Source: Janthinobacterium sp. TB1-E2
Lineage (GTDB): Bacteria > Pseudomonadota > Gammaproteobacteria > Burkholderiales > Burkholderiaceae_D
NCBI RefSeq assembly: GCF_036885605.1
Contig: NZ_CP142523.1
Coordinates: 4,030,001-4,094,000, forward strand
Length of the DNA: 64,000 nucleotides
Reading direction: 5' to 3'
Numbering within the stretch: position 1 is the first letter of the stretch; the number at the start of each line of letters is the position of its first letter. The notes under the pieces were generated by a model. The model ran no database searches. It was not told the origin of the DNA and saw nothing but the letters and a program-made list of their open reading frames with translations. Shown piece after piece: positions 32,905 through 42,348 of the stretch. The translations under genes were made by a program, and so were the position numbers.

Positions 32905-35900
32905 TTACTCGATACTGAGCACGCCCTGGTCGGAACTCAGATGCGTGCCTGTCCCTTCCTGCGTTTCAACCAGGCTCCTGGCAAAGGCGCTACCCGCCGC
33001 TGCCGACGTCAACGCATAATGGACGCCCGGTTTCAGGCCCGTGGCCAGGATGGCGCCGGCGGCCAACGGCGAAGTCCAGTCCATGCGGGCAGCTGGCGCC
33101 ACGTCGCGGTTGAACAGCACCTGCAGCTGACTGCCCAGCAACAGCGCCTCGGTGTTGGCCGCGGCCGCCAGGCGCCGCGTATCGGGCGGCTGCGCTGTGC
33201 CTGTGGAACCATCGTTGTTGGCGACAAACAGCGTGTGCAGGAAATATTCGGGGCCATTCACGGCGAGCGCGGTAGGCGATGTGACTTCCAGACGCCAGAC
33301 ACCCACATCCTCATTGGTGGTCTTTTGCTCGCTCTTTTGTGGTGGGTGGTTGAACCACAGGTCGCTGCCATCGGCCTGGCGACGGCGCACCATGAAGCGG
33401 CAATCGCCGCTGCTGGGCATCGACTGGTTCGCCGTGACCGGACTCATCTGCCTACACACGGTGCCATCATGATCAAGGCCACCAACTTTATGCACGACAG
33501 CATTTTCTGGCAGTACGGTTTGCACGATCAGCATGCCCTCGCCGTTGCGCACGGTGGCGATGCGCCGCTGTCCCGCGCTGTAGCCGAGCTTGTAGCGGCC
33601 ATCCCCCAGATTGCTGGTACTGGCGGTATTGGCCGCCGGATCGTGCGCCGTATGCAGCAAGAACGTGGCCGGCAAGCCGCGTTTGCTGCGCACGCTATCG
33701 AAGATCACCGTCACCGGCTTGCTCCAGAATGCCGGCTGGCGCAGGAACAGCACTTGACGCACGAAACCATTGTTGCGATCCAGCCGCGTTGCCGAATAGG
33801 CTTTGCTGGCATTGCCACTGGTATAGGTATATTCCGGCGTATTTTCATAGCGCACGATGCCATCGAGGGCATTGACGCCACCGGGCTGTATCTCGTCTAT
33901 CGTCGGATAGTTCTGTTGCAGCGCTTGCATCCACTGTCCGCCATCGCGGCTCAGGCCGCTCGTCCCCGTCATGAGACGCTCAGTCTGATCGTCCGCCGTA
34001 TCGTAGACCGTGATCGTGTTGTGCGCCACGCTGCGTGTGTAGTAATTCCACCAGTGCACGCTTTCATAGCTATCGTACAAGCCCGTATCGAGCAGCAATG
34101 GCGCCTTGTAATACAGCGCAAAACTGTTCTGGTCGGCGTGCTGGTGATTCTGTGCCGCGAACGAGGAGGATTTGAAGTCCAGCAAAGTGGCATTCGCATA
34201 CTCCCACGTGTCGCGCATCACTACCTGGCCCGACACGCGAAAATGGCGCGCCAAGGGCAAGCTTGCTATCGGCACGGCCGCCACTTCCGCTGGCCAGAAC
34301 AAACGCTCCAGGATCTCGTCGTTCCAGTAAGTACGCTTGCCCACTTGCTCGCGGTAAAAAGACCAGGCCACGCCGTCATCGCCAGCACTGGCCACGCCAC
34401 GCGACAATTGTCCGAGCAGTGGATTACCTACACGCAAATCATAATTGTCTCCGCTGGCAGGAAAAAGACTGTCGCTACGCAAACCGTAGATATACGGATA
34501 GAGCAGCTGCGCCTGCCAATCCGCCTGCAACAGCGGCGTACCATTTGAATTATCGAGCGCCGTACGCCACAGCAACAAGCGCTCGGGGATGCTCGACACG
34601 CCATAGGCAAAGCCCATCTGATGGCCGCCATCGGCCGAAATGGCGGCGCGCGCGGCCATGAAGCCCTTGTCGAAATGCGCATACGCCGTGTCAATCATCG
34701 GCACGACTTCGGGATACTCTTCCGCGATGGCCAGCAATCCCACCGCCATGTTTGTCACGGCACTGAAGGCGTGGCCACTGACATAGTATTGGGCTACTGA
34801 GGGTCCATCAGTGCGGTTCCAGTGTTCATATATGGGTTTCTGCTCGCAATCGAAGACTGTACTCGTGTCGCGCAAGTGCTGCTTGCTGCCACACATGGAT
34901 GCCACGAGATGGTCGCCCACAACTGCCGTATTTTCAGCAGCAATCGTGTCCTTGATCCTCTGCGCCAATGCGGACCGGTAAGACCCGGTACCCAGTGCGG
35001 CAGGCACATTCTCACTGCCCATCAGATCAAACAGCCAGTCATAGACGAGGCCCATGGCGGCCACCCTGCCGCCCATCGACCATTCATTACCAGCGGGAAG
35101 CGGGCTCGCCAGCAACATGTCGACATACGTCAGCAGGCCCTGCTTGTATTTGTCCTGCTCCGTTAGCAGCCATGCCATGGACAGCAATTGCGCGCTTTCA
35201 TAAATCGTTCCACGATGTCCGGTCGCCACCTTGCATGGTTTCGGGTAGTCGGACGACGTCGGTGCGATCGTGGCACAGCTGCGGATGTCCGCCAGGCGGA
35301 TGTCGGCGGCATCACGGTAATCGGTCCAGGACTTTCTCAGACCGGTATCGAGCGATGCATGCTGCATCAATTCCTGTCCCTGGCCGTCGCGCAAGATGAA
35401 ATTACTCATGACTTCATTGCGCCGCGCACCGACATCGAATATCTGTTCGTTCGCCGTCCAGTCGGTGAACGGAGCGTCGGCCTTGCCCCAAAATGCACGC
35501 ACCGGGAGGCCATTAACCTTGATATCGATCGCATGCAGCTGGGCGTCCCACGCCACCCTGATCTCGGTCCACGCGTCCGCCTTAAGATGAACGACGGTCG
35601 ACGACATCGTTGTCGTGGTCGACGGAGATGTCGGCTTGCCGATAAACATAATTTGCAGACTGATCGTCCCGGGCGTGTCCAGGTGATCCACATGACGGAC
35701 GAGGATGGTGTTATTCGTGCCGCGGTACTGTCCAAAAATGGCTTGATCACCGCCATCCTGGCTATCCTTGTGCTTTGCCAGCAAACTGAATTGTATGCTG
35801 CCTTTAACTGCAGGAAATTTAGCGGATGGATAGTATGGCAATTGCCGTTTCAGTCCATCAATTCCCGCCTGCGTCAGGAACAACTTGGGATGCCCGGCTT

Positions 35901-36042
35901 TGAGCGGCGCCGGCAGTTGCGCCACGGCCGACGATGCCATCGCCACCAGCAGCAGGCCCAGGCCCGCATGCCGCCATTTCTTCGCCAGCGCCCTCCGACT
36001 CACGAGGGGGAAAGATTGCCTTGCCTTTGCCCGGAATGCCAT
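32905..36042 (-). CDS. Large exported heparinase II/III-like protein (putative polysaccharide lyase)
   Basis: The 1045-residue product starts at ATG 36042 after AGAGGAA. A long signal peptide ends near SSAVAQ (residue 42). Residues about 80-230 look like a lectin-type beta-sandwich (concanavalin-like), about 250-580 an alpha/alpha toroid, and about 600-900 the heparinase II/III-type beta-sandwich, with NHQHADQNSFALYYKAP and SVAHNTITVYD. These hold the conserved His residues of the family. The expected activity is cleavage of an acidic or amino polysaccharide in the periplasm or outside the cell. The GC content appears lower than in flanking genes. A paralogue lies at the right edge of the window. 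Confidence 0.75.
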   Translation of the reverse strand: MAFRAKARQSFPLVSRRALAKKWRHAGLGLLLVAMASSAVAQLPAPLKAGHPKLFLTQAGIDGLKRQLPYYPSAKFPAVKGSIQFSLLAKHKDSQDGGDQAIFGQYRGTNNTILVRHVDHLDTPGTISLQIMFIGKPTSPSTTTTMSSTVVHLKADAWTEIRVAWDAQLHAIDIKVNGLPVRAFWGKADAPFTDWTANEQIFDVGARRNEVMSNFILRDGQGQELMQHASLDTGLRKSWTDYRDAADIRLADIRSCATIAPTSSDYPKPCKVATGHRGTIYESAQLLSMAWLLTEQDKYKQGLLTYVDMLLASPLPAGNEWSMGGRVAAMGLVYDWLFDLMGSENVPAALGTGSYRSALAQRIKDTIAAENTAVVGDHLVASMCGSKQHLRDTSTVFDCEQKPIYEHWNRTDGPSVAQYYVSGHAFSAVTNMAVGLLAIAEEYPEVVPMIDTAYAHFDKGFMAARAAISADGGHQMGFAYGVSSIPERLLLWRTALDNSNGTPLLQADWQAQLLYPYIYGLRSDSLFPASGDNYDLRVGNPLLGQLSRGVASAGDDGVAWSFYREQVGKRTYWNDEILERLFWPAEVAAVPIASLPLARHFRVSGQVVMRDTWEYANATLLDFKSSSFAAQNHQHADQNSFALYYKAPLLLDTGLYDSYESVHWWNYYTRSVAHNTITVYDTADDQTERLMTGTSGLSRDGGQWMQALQQNYPTIDEIQPGGVNALDGIVRYENTPEYTYTSGNASKAYSATRLDRNNGFVRQVLFLRQPAFWSKPVTVIFDSVRSKRGLPATFLLHTAHDPAANTASTSNLGDGRYKLGYSAGQRRIATVRNGEGMLIVQTVLPENAVVHKVGGLDHDGTVCRQMSPVTANQSMPSSGDCRFMVRRRQADGSDLWFNHPPQKSEQKTTNEDVGVWRLEVTSPTALAVNGPEYFLHTLFVANNDGSTGTAQPPDTRRLAAAANTEALLLGSQLQVLFNRDVAPAARMDWTSPLAAGAILATGLKPGVHYALTSAAAGSAFARSLVETQEGTGTHLSSDQGVLSIE

Positions 36043-36209
36043 GCGCTTCCTCTATTCAATATTATCAAAAAGATATCTACAGTATAATGCCATGAATATT
36101 CCTTGATTGATAATAAATTTACAATGAAGAGAAATAAAATATAAGGAAGGACGCTATTTAAGAAAATTAATATTTCTTGAGAAAAATAAGCAATTCCCCA
36201 GCCGCATCA
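36043..36209. other. AT-rich spacer before the heparinase-like gene
   Basis: This short spacer is markedly AT-rich and presumably holds the heparinase promoter. No convincing gene or matched -35/-10 pair could be fixed by eye. Confidence 0.4.
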
Positions 36210-36698
36210 TTACGGCTCGGCGGACCGGTGCCCCATCGCATGCGTCGCCATCTTCAGATACAGGAACGACTGCTCCTCGTTGTGCGCATAACCCATCTGC
36301 CCCTCGGCCAGGGCCACGGATTTCTGCTGCAGCGCTTCCGGGTAGTCGAGGTCGCAGGCGGCGTCTAGCCAGTAACGCGCCCGCACCTCATCGCTGTCCA
36401 GCAGCATGTTCGCCACGATGAACATGGCTGGCGCCACGCCGCGTTGCGCGGCCAGTTCCAGCCAGCGCAGCGCGGCGGCGCCGTCCTGCGGGCCGCCCAT
36501 GCCGTTCTTGTGCATCAGGCCCAGGTAATATGCGGCCGGGCCGCTGCCCTGCCCCGCGGCCTGCTCGAACAGGGCGCGTGCCTGCGGCTGGGTCGATTCT
36601 CCCGCGCGCATCAGGACCTTGGCCCGGGCCGTGAGATCGGGCGCGGCCACAACGGGCGACGCCAACGCGGCGGCCAGCAGCAAGTTTGCCAGCATCAT
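36210..36698 (-). CDS. Sel1-repeat (TPR-like) exported protein
   Basis: The 162-residue product has a signal peptide (MMLANLLLAAALASPVVAA) and two to three Sel1-like repeats: ARALFEQAAGQGSGPAAYYLGLMHKNGMG, and GAAALRWLELAAQRGVAPAMF. These form helical pairs used for protein binding in the periplasm. Its ATG overlaps the cpdB-like stop by 4 bases, so the two are coupled. The partner is unknown. Confidence 0.8.
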   Translation of the reverse strand: MMLANLLLAAALASPVVAAPDLTARAKVLMRAGESTQPQARALFEQAAGQGSGPAAYYLGLMHKNGMGGPQDGAAALRWLELAAQRGVAPAMFIVANMLLDSDEVRARYWLDAACDLDYPEALQQKSVALAEGQMGYAHNEEQSFLYLKMATHAMGHRSAEP

Positions 36699-38725
36699 TT
36701 CGACAGGTCGAGCTGGTACAGCGCAAAGCCCTTGCCAGCGCCGTCGTCAGCCTTCAGCTGAGTGACGTTGTCGATGCCGGCCGCTTTCGCCAGGTCGATC
36801 ACGTTTGGCGCCGAGTGGAAAACCACGGGGCCTTTCGTAGCCACCTTGGCGAAGCGCCAGCTGCGCGCCGAGCCGTTTTTCGCGCGTGTCAGGTTTTTCT
36901 GCTGCGTGACGTAAGCGATCAGCAGTTCGCGGTTGTTGTCGGGCGAAGCCACCACCGTCTTGCTGCCGTCGAGGCCAGGGAAATTGCCGCCGCCGCTGGC
37001 GCGGTAGTTATTCGTCGCGATCAAAAATTCCTGGCTGGCGTCCACCGGCTTGCCCTTGTACGTGAGGCCCTTGAGGCGCTGGCCCGGCAGCTGCGTGACG
37101 TCGATCTGGTAGCACACGTCCGCGCTCGTGATCGCGTCGAAGTTGTAGCTCGGATGGGCCGTATTGACCAATTCCTGCGCTTCCAGCTTGTTCGGGTCGA
37201 TGGTATTGAAACGCTGCGCCGACTGTTCCAGCCAGGCTTTCAGGTCCGCGCCATTCATCTTCACGCCGTACAGCGCATTCGGATACAAATACAGATCGGC
37301 CGCGTTATTCAGCGCCACATTTCCCGCCTTGACGTCCGTGTAGTCGGACACGCCGGCCGAACCGCTCTTGAACGGCGACGACATCGACAGCACGGGCAAG
37401 TGCGCAAACTGCGGCAAGTTCGCCTTCACATACGCGGCCAGATAGCCCGCTTGCGCCTGATTCACCACCTCGATGGCGCTGACGTCGCCCACGTCGGCAA
37501 AATACGTCGACATGCGGAAGTCCGTCTTGCCCACGGGCGTCTGCACGTAGGCAATCGTCGCCGCATGTTCCTCGGCCACCAGTCTGGCGATGGCAGGATC
37601 GGGCTGCACGTAACTCTTGTCCGCGTTCTGGATGCCGCGCGCTTCCACCGTCGTGGCGCTCTTGTCGACGACCCACTGCTTGCCGTCGTGGCGCAGGCGC
37701 AGGCCGATCACGCCCAGGTGCTTGCCCCACAGATTGGCCATCACCGTGGGTACGCCATTGACCAATCCCTTGACCTTGTCGACGCCGGGCAAATTAAATT
37801 GCGGCACCGTGCTGGCGGCGTTCGGGAACAGCTGGTGCGAGTGGCCGATCAGCATGGCGTCCACGCCCGGCACTTGCGACAGGTAGTAATTACCGTTTTC
37901 CATGCTCGGCGAATACGGGCTGTCATCGAGGCCGCCGTGCGAGATCGCCACCACCAGTTCGGCGCCCTTGGCGCGCATCTCGGGGATGAATTTTTCCGCC
38001 GTCTCGCGCACGCCCTGCGTGTAAACGCGGCCTTCGAGCCAGCGCTTGTCCCAGGCCATGATGGTGGGCGGCGCAAAGCTGATGATGCCCACCTTCACGC
38101 TGCTCGTAACGGGCTTGCCATCGGGGCCGGTTGCCGTGATCTGCTTGGCTATGATGTGGTATGGCGCAAACAGGGGCTGGCCCGTCTTGACGCTGTAGAC
38201 GTTGGCCAGCACTTGCGGGAACGTGGGGCCAGCGCAGCGCGGTTTGCCGGCGTCGACGCTGTCGACGTCGAAGCGGTTGCCCGTCACCTGGCTCAGGAAC
38301 GCCAGGCCATAGTTGAATTCGTGGTTGCCGATGCCGCCGCCGTCCACTTTCAACAGGTTCATAGCCTTGTAGATGGCCAGGGTCTGGTCGCAGGCCAGCG
38401 GTTTCACGAGGGCCTGATAGTCGGCCAGCGCCGTGCCCTGGATGGTGTCGCCGTTGTCGAGTAAAAGGTTGTTCGGGAACTGCGCGCGCGCCTGGGCGAT
38501 CAGGGCCGCCGTGCGTTCCAGGCCGATCGACGGCTCCGCCTGCAGCTTGTAGTAATCATAACTGAGCACATTCGCGTGCAAGTCCGTCGTCTCGAGCAGG
38601 GCCAGGGTGGCGCTGCTGCCGGCCGGCGCGGCCAGCGGCTGGACCGGTCCGGTGGCGGCGGGCGGCAAGGTGCCGCAGCCGGCCAGCAGCAACGGTAACA
38701 GGGCAAGACGGGGAGATTGAAGCAT
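36695..38725 (-). CDS. cpdB: 2',3'-cyclic-nucleotide phosphodiesterase/3'-nucleotidase (CpdB-like lipoprotein)
   Basis: The product is 676 residues from ATG 38725 (MLQSPRLALLPLLLAGC); a longer frame to 38806 is rejected. The lipobox LLAGC suggests lipid anchoring, unusual for CpdB, which is normally soluble in the periplasm. Metallophosphatase motifs are LLETTDLHANV, GNHEFNYGLAFL, ISHGGLDDS and IGHSHQLFP. The C-terminal 5'-nucleotidase domain (from about residue 400) includes LYLYPNALYGVKMNGADLKAWLE and NNYRASGGGNFPG. It should salvage nucleosides from extracellular or periplasmic nucleotides. Confidence 0.9.
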   Translation of the reverse strand: MLQSPRLALLPLLLAGCGTLPPAATGPVQPLAAPAGSSATLALLETTDLHANVLSYDYYKLQAEPSIGLERTAALIAQARAQFPNNLLLDNGDTIQGTALADYQALVKPLACDQTLAIYKAMNLLKVDGGGIGNHEFNYGLAFLSQVTGNRFDVDSVDAGKPRCAGPTFPQVLANVYSVKTGQPLFAPYHIIAKQITATGPDGKPVTSSVKVGIISFAPPTIMAWDKRWLEGRVYTQGVRETAEKFIPEMRAKGAELVVAISHGGLDDSPYSPSMENGNYYLSQVPGVDAMLIGHSHQLFPNAASTVPQFNLPGVDKVKGLVNGVPTVMANLWGKHLGVIGLRLRHDGKQWVVDKSATTVEARGIQNADKSYVQPDPAIARLVAEEHAATIAYVQTPVGKTDFRMSTYFADVGDVSAIEVVNQAQAGYLAAYVKANLPQFAHLPVLSMSSPFKSGSAGVSDYTDVKAGNVALNNAADLYLYPNALYGVKMNGADLKAWLEQSAQRFNTIDPNKLEAQELVNTAHPSYNFDAITSADVCYQIDVTQLPGQRLKGLTYKGKPVDASQEFLIATNNYRASGGGNFPGLDGSKTVVASPDNNRELLIAYVTQQKNLTRAKNGSARSWRFAKVATKGPVVFHSAPNVIDLAKAAGIDNVTQLKADDGAGKGFALYQLDLSK

Positions 38726-38885
38726 GATGTATTCCTGTGGAAAGACAATATCGCCAGCATCATACGCAGCACGGCAGCCCCTATCAAGGCAAAAATATTG
38801 TCGCAAATACAGCGAAATGATGATTTTATTGCCCTGTGCGGCATCGATTCGGCACCGCCGGCATCAGAAACGCGCCGCGCTCGCG

Positions 38886-38891
38886 TATAAT
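38886..38891 (+). promoter_or_regulatory. Predicted -10 box of prfB
   Basis: TATAAT in the context GCGTATAAT lies 36 bases before the prfB ATG. No strong -35 hexamer is visible at 16-18 bases upstream. Confidence 0.45.
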
Positions 38892-38927
38892 TCAGGGTTT
38901 GATTTCACCATAGAAGACCAGAACATT

Positions 38928-40032
38928 ATGGAAGCCGAACGCATCAATATCATCTCCGCCCTGCTCAACGACCTGACGGTCCGCGAAGCCGAACTTCGGA
39001 GGTATCTTTGACTTCACTGTCAAGTCGGAGAAACTAGAGCAAGTCAACGAAGAACTGGAAGATCCTACCGTCTGGAACGATCCCAAACGCGCCCAGGACC
39101 TCGGTAAAGAGAAGAAGGCGCTGGAAGCCATCGTCTTCACCCTGGCCAAGGCCGATGCCGATCTGCGCGACACCCGCGACCTGTTCGACATGGCCCGCGA
39201 AGAAGGCGACGACGACACGCTCGAAGCGATCGAGCAGGACGTGCAGGAAATCCGCAAGGTCATCGAAAGCATGGAATTCCGCCGGATGTTCAACAATCCG
39301 ATGGACCCGAACAACTGCTTCATCGACATCCAGGCCGGCGCCGGCGGTACGGAAGCCCAGGACTGGGCTTCGATGCTGCTGCGCCAGTACCTGCGCTATT
39401 GCGAACGCAAGGGCTTCAAGGTCGAAATCCTCGAGCAGTCCGACGGCGAGGTCGCCGGCATCAAGACGGCCACCCTGAAGGTCGAGGGCGATCACGCCTA
39501 CGGCTTCCTGCGCACGGAAACGGGCGTGCACCGCCTGGTGCGCAAGTCGCCGTTCGACTCGGCCAACGGCCGCCATACGTCGTTTACGTCGCTGTTCGTG
39601 TATCCGGAAGTCGACGATTCGATCGAGATCGACGTCAACCCGGCCGACATCCGCGTCGATACCTACCGCGCGTCGGGCGCCGGCGGTCAGCACATCAACA
39701 AGACCGACTCCGCCGTCCGCATGACCCATGCGCCGACCGGTATCGTGGTGCAGTGCCAGAACGACCGTTCGCAGCACCGCAACCGCGCCGAAGCGATGGA
39801 AATGCTGAAAGCGAAGCTGTACGAGCATGAACTGCGCAAGCGCATGAGCGAACAGCAAAAGCTGGAAGACTCGAAGACGGACGTGGGCTGGGGTCACCAG
39901 ATCCGCTCCTACGTGCTGGACCAGTCCCGCATCAAGGACTTGCGCACCGGTTTCGAGACGGGCAATACCAAGGGCGTGCTCGATGGCGACATCGACGACT
40001 TCATTTCCGCCTCGCTCAAGCAAGGCGTATAA
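38928..40032 (+). CDS. prfB: Peptide chain release factor 2, with programmed +1 frameshift
   Basis: The protein is encoded as join(38928..39008, 39010..40032), 367 residues. The first 27 codons end in CTT followed by an in-frame TGA at 39009-39011. The context CGGAGGTATCTTTGAC is the conserved RF2 recoding site, with a Shine-Dalgarno-like AGG and slippery CTT-T. When RF2 is scarce, ribosomes shift +1 and continue as [11 protein letters not shown]. The remainder has the SPF anticodon motif ([11 protein letters not shown]) and GGQ ([12 protein letters not shown]). It recognises UGA and UAA. The HAD gene starts 2 bases after the stop. Confidence 0.97.
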
Positions 40033-40034
40033 GG

Positions 40035-40730
40035 ATGAACGCACCCGCTCCAGCGCAGCGCGCCTTCCTGTTCGACATGGATGGCACGATCGTCGACAAC
40101 ATGGCCTTCCACACGACATCGTGGCTGGCGTTCTTTGAACGCCACGGCCATGCGCTGGATGCGGACGCCTTTTTCCGCGACACGGCAGGACGGCAGGGAC
40201 ATGAAATCATCGCCAAATACCTGGGCGAAGATGCCGACCACGTCACCCTGCTGGCTGAAAAGGAAATCGTCTACCGCGAACTGTATGGCCCGCACCTGGC
40301 GACAGTCGCCGGTTTCGACCGGCTGATCGCCAGCGCGCGGCAGGCTGGCGTGGGGCTGGTGGTCGGGACGGCAGCACCGGCCGAGAACATCGCGTTCACG
40401 CTCGACGGCCTGGACCTGCGCCACCGCTTCGACGCCATCGTCGGCGCCGCCGACGTGGAACGGGGCAAGCCGCACCCGGACGTTTTCCTGAAAGGCGCGC
40501 TGCTGGCCGGCGCGCTGCCGCACAACTGCATCGTCTTTGAAGACGCGCCACTGGGCGTGGAAGCGGCGCGCCGTGCCGGCATGCGCGTCGTGGTACTCAC
40601 CACCACCCTGCCGGCCGAGGCATTTGCCGCCTTCGACAACGTCATTGCCATCGTGCCGGATTTCTCCTCGCTCGACGTCGACGCACTGTTTGCCAGCGTG
40701 GCGCCAGCGCTGGCACCACATCATCAATAA
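40035..40730 (+). CDS. HAD-superfamily phosphatase (beta-phosphoglucomutase-like subgroup)
   Basis: The 231-residue protein has motif I FLFDMDGTIVDN, a helical cap, motif II VVGTAAPAENI, the Lys in ERGKPHPDVFL, and motif IV IVFEDAPLGVEAARRAGM. This is a complete subfamily I HAD hydrolase. The substrate is not predictable; small sugar phosphates are usual for the group. It sits between prfB and lysS, 2 and 18 bases from its neighbours, so the three form an operon. Confidence 0.87.
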   Translation: MNAPAPAQRAFLFDMDGTIVDNMAFHTTSWLAFFERHGHALDADAFFRDTAGRQGHEIIAKYLGEDADHVTLLAEKEIVYRELYGPHLATVAGFDRLIASARQAGVGLVVGTAAPAENIAFTLDGLDLRHRFDAIVGAADVERGKPHPDVFLKGALLAGALPHNCIVFEDAPLGVEAARRAGMRVVVLTTTLPAEAFAAFDNVIAIVPDFSSLDVDALFASVAPALAPHHQ

Positions 40731-40748
40731 TCACCAACGAAGAACACC

Positions 40749-42278
40749 ATGACTACGGATATCCAAGAACAAGCCGCCGCCCCCGATGAAAACAAGATCA
40801 TCGCCGAGCGCCGCGTCAAGCTGGCAGCACTGCGCGAACAAGGTGTCGCCTTCCCGAACGATTTCCGCCCTGAGCACAAGGCGGCCGATCTGCACGCGCA
40901 ATACGGCGGCAAGACGCGCGAAGAGCTGGAAGAAAACCCCGTACACGTGGTGCTGGCCGGCCGCATGATGCTCAAGCGCGAAGCTGGCAAGAAAGCCGCC
41001 TTCGCCACCCTGCAAGACGCATCCGGCCCGAAAGCCGATGGCCGCATCCAGATCTACGCCACCTTGGACCTCACCGGCGAAGCGGCCATGGCCGCCCTGC
41101 ACCATTATGACCTGGGCGATATCCTGGGCGTGCAAGGCACCCTGTTCAAGACCAAGACGGACGAGCTGACCATCAAGGTCACGGAACTGCGTCTGATCAC
41201 CAAGTCGCTGCGCCCGCTGCCGGACAAATTCCACGGCTTGGCCGACCAGGAAACGAAGTACCGCCAGCGCTACGTCGACCTGATCATGAACGAAGAGACG
41301 CGCCGCACCTTCAAGGCGCGTACCGCCGCCATCTCGTCGATCCGCCGCTTCATGGAAAAGAACGAATTCATGGAAGTGGAAACGCCGATGCTGCACACCA
41401 TTCCTGGCGGCGCGGCGGCCAAGCCGTTCATCACGCACCACAATGCGCTCGACATGCAGATGTTCCTGCGCATCGCGCCCGAGCTGTACCTGAAGCGCCT
41501 GGTCGTGGGCGGCTTCGACCGCGTGTTCGAGATCAACCGCAACTTCCGCAACGAAGGCGTGTCGATCCGTCACAATCCTGAATTCACGATGATGGAATTC
41601 TACGCGGCCTACACCGACTACAAATGGCTGATGGATTTCACGGAAGCCGTCATCCGCCAGGCCGCCATCGACGCGCACGGCACCGCCACCCTGACCTACG
41701 GCGGCCGCGAGCTGGACCTGGCAAAACCGTTCCACCGCCTGACTATCGTCGAAGCGATCAACAAGTACGCGCCGGGCTACACGCCGGAGCAGCTGAACGA
41801 TGCGGACTTCATCAAGGAAGAGCTGAAGAAATTCGGCGTCAAGCCGTTCGCCACGGCCGGTCTGGGCGCGCTGCAACTGGCGCTGTTCGAAGAAACGGCT
41901 GAAGCGCAGCTGTGGGAACCGACCTACATCATCGACTACCCGGTCGAAGTGTCGCCACTGGCGCGCGCGTCCGACACGGTGGCCGGCATCACCGAACGCT
42001 TCGAGCTGTTCATGGTCGGCCGCGAGATCGCCAACGGATTCTCCGAGTTGAACGATGCGGAAGACCAGTCGGCCCGCTTCCTGGCACAAGTGGCCGCCAA
42101 GGACGCCGGCGATGAAGAGGCGATGTTCTACGACGCCGACTACATCCGCGCGCTGGAATACGGCATGCCGCCAGCCGGCGGCTGCGGCATCGGCATCGAC
42201 CGCCTGATGATGATCATCACGGATTCGCCGAACATCCGCGACGTCCTTCTGTTCCCTCATCTGCGCCGCGAAGAGTAA
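40749..42278 (+). CDS. lysS: Lysyl-tRNA synthetase, class II
   Basis: The 509-residue protein has an N-terminal OB anticodon-binding domain (about 60-180) and the class II core: motif 1 around [16 protein letters not shown], motif 2 [21 protein letters not shown], and motif 3 [14 protein letters not shown]. It charges tRNA-Lys. It closes the prfB-HAD-lysS unit and is followed by a clear terminator. Confidence 0.97.
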   Translation: MTTDIQEQAAAPDENKIIAERRVKLAALREQGVAFPNDFRPEHKAADLHAQYGGKTREELEENPVHVVLAGRMMLKREAGKKAAFATLQDASGPKADGRIQIYATLDLTGEAAMAALHHYDLGDILGVQGTLFKTKTDELTIKVTELRLITKSLRPLPDKFHGLADQETKYRQRYVDLIMNEETRRTFKARTAAISSIRRFMEKNEFMEVETPMLHTIPGGAAAKPFITHHNALDMQMFLRIAPELYLKRLVVGGFDRVFEINRNFRNEGVSIRHNPEFTMMEFYAAYTDYKWLMDFTEAVIRQAAIDAHGTATLTYGGRELDLAKPFHRLTIVEAINKYAPGYTPEQLNDADFIKEELKKFGVKPFATAGLGALQLALFEETAEAQLWEPTYIIDYPVEVSPLARASDTVAGITERFELFMVGREIANGFSELNDAEDQSARFLAQVAAKDAGDEEAMFYDADYIRALEYGMPPAGGCGIGIDRLMMIITDSPNIRDVLLFPHLRREE

Positions 42279-42300
42279 TCACGGACGCAAGCCGATAAAA

Positions 42301-42334
42301 AGCCGCCTGATTTTGCGATCAGGCGGCTCTTTTA
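42301..42334 (+). terminator. Intrinsic terminator after lysS
   Basis: AGCCGCCTGAT (42301-42311) and ATCAGGCGGCT (42318-42328) form a perfect 11-bp stem with a TTTGCG loop, followed by CTTTTA. AAAA on the other side suggests it also ends the convergent leftward operon. Confidence 0.9.
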
Positions 42335-42348
42335 CGTCTGCGGCCGTG

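Noticed and set aside
39009-39011. An in-frame stop that could mark prfB as a pseudogene
   Set aside because: It is the programmed +1 frameshift site of RF2; the rest of the gene is intact with SPF and GGQ motifs.
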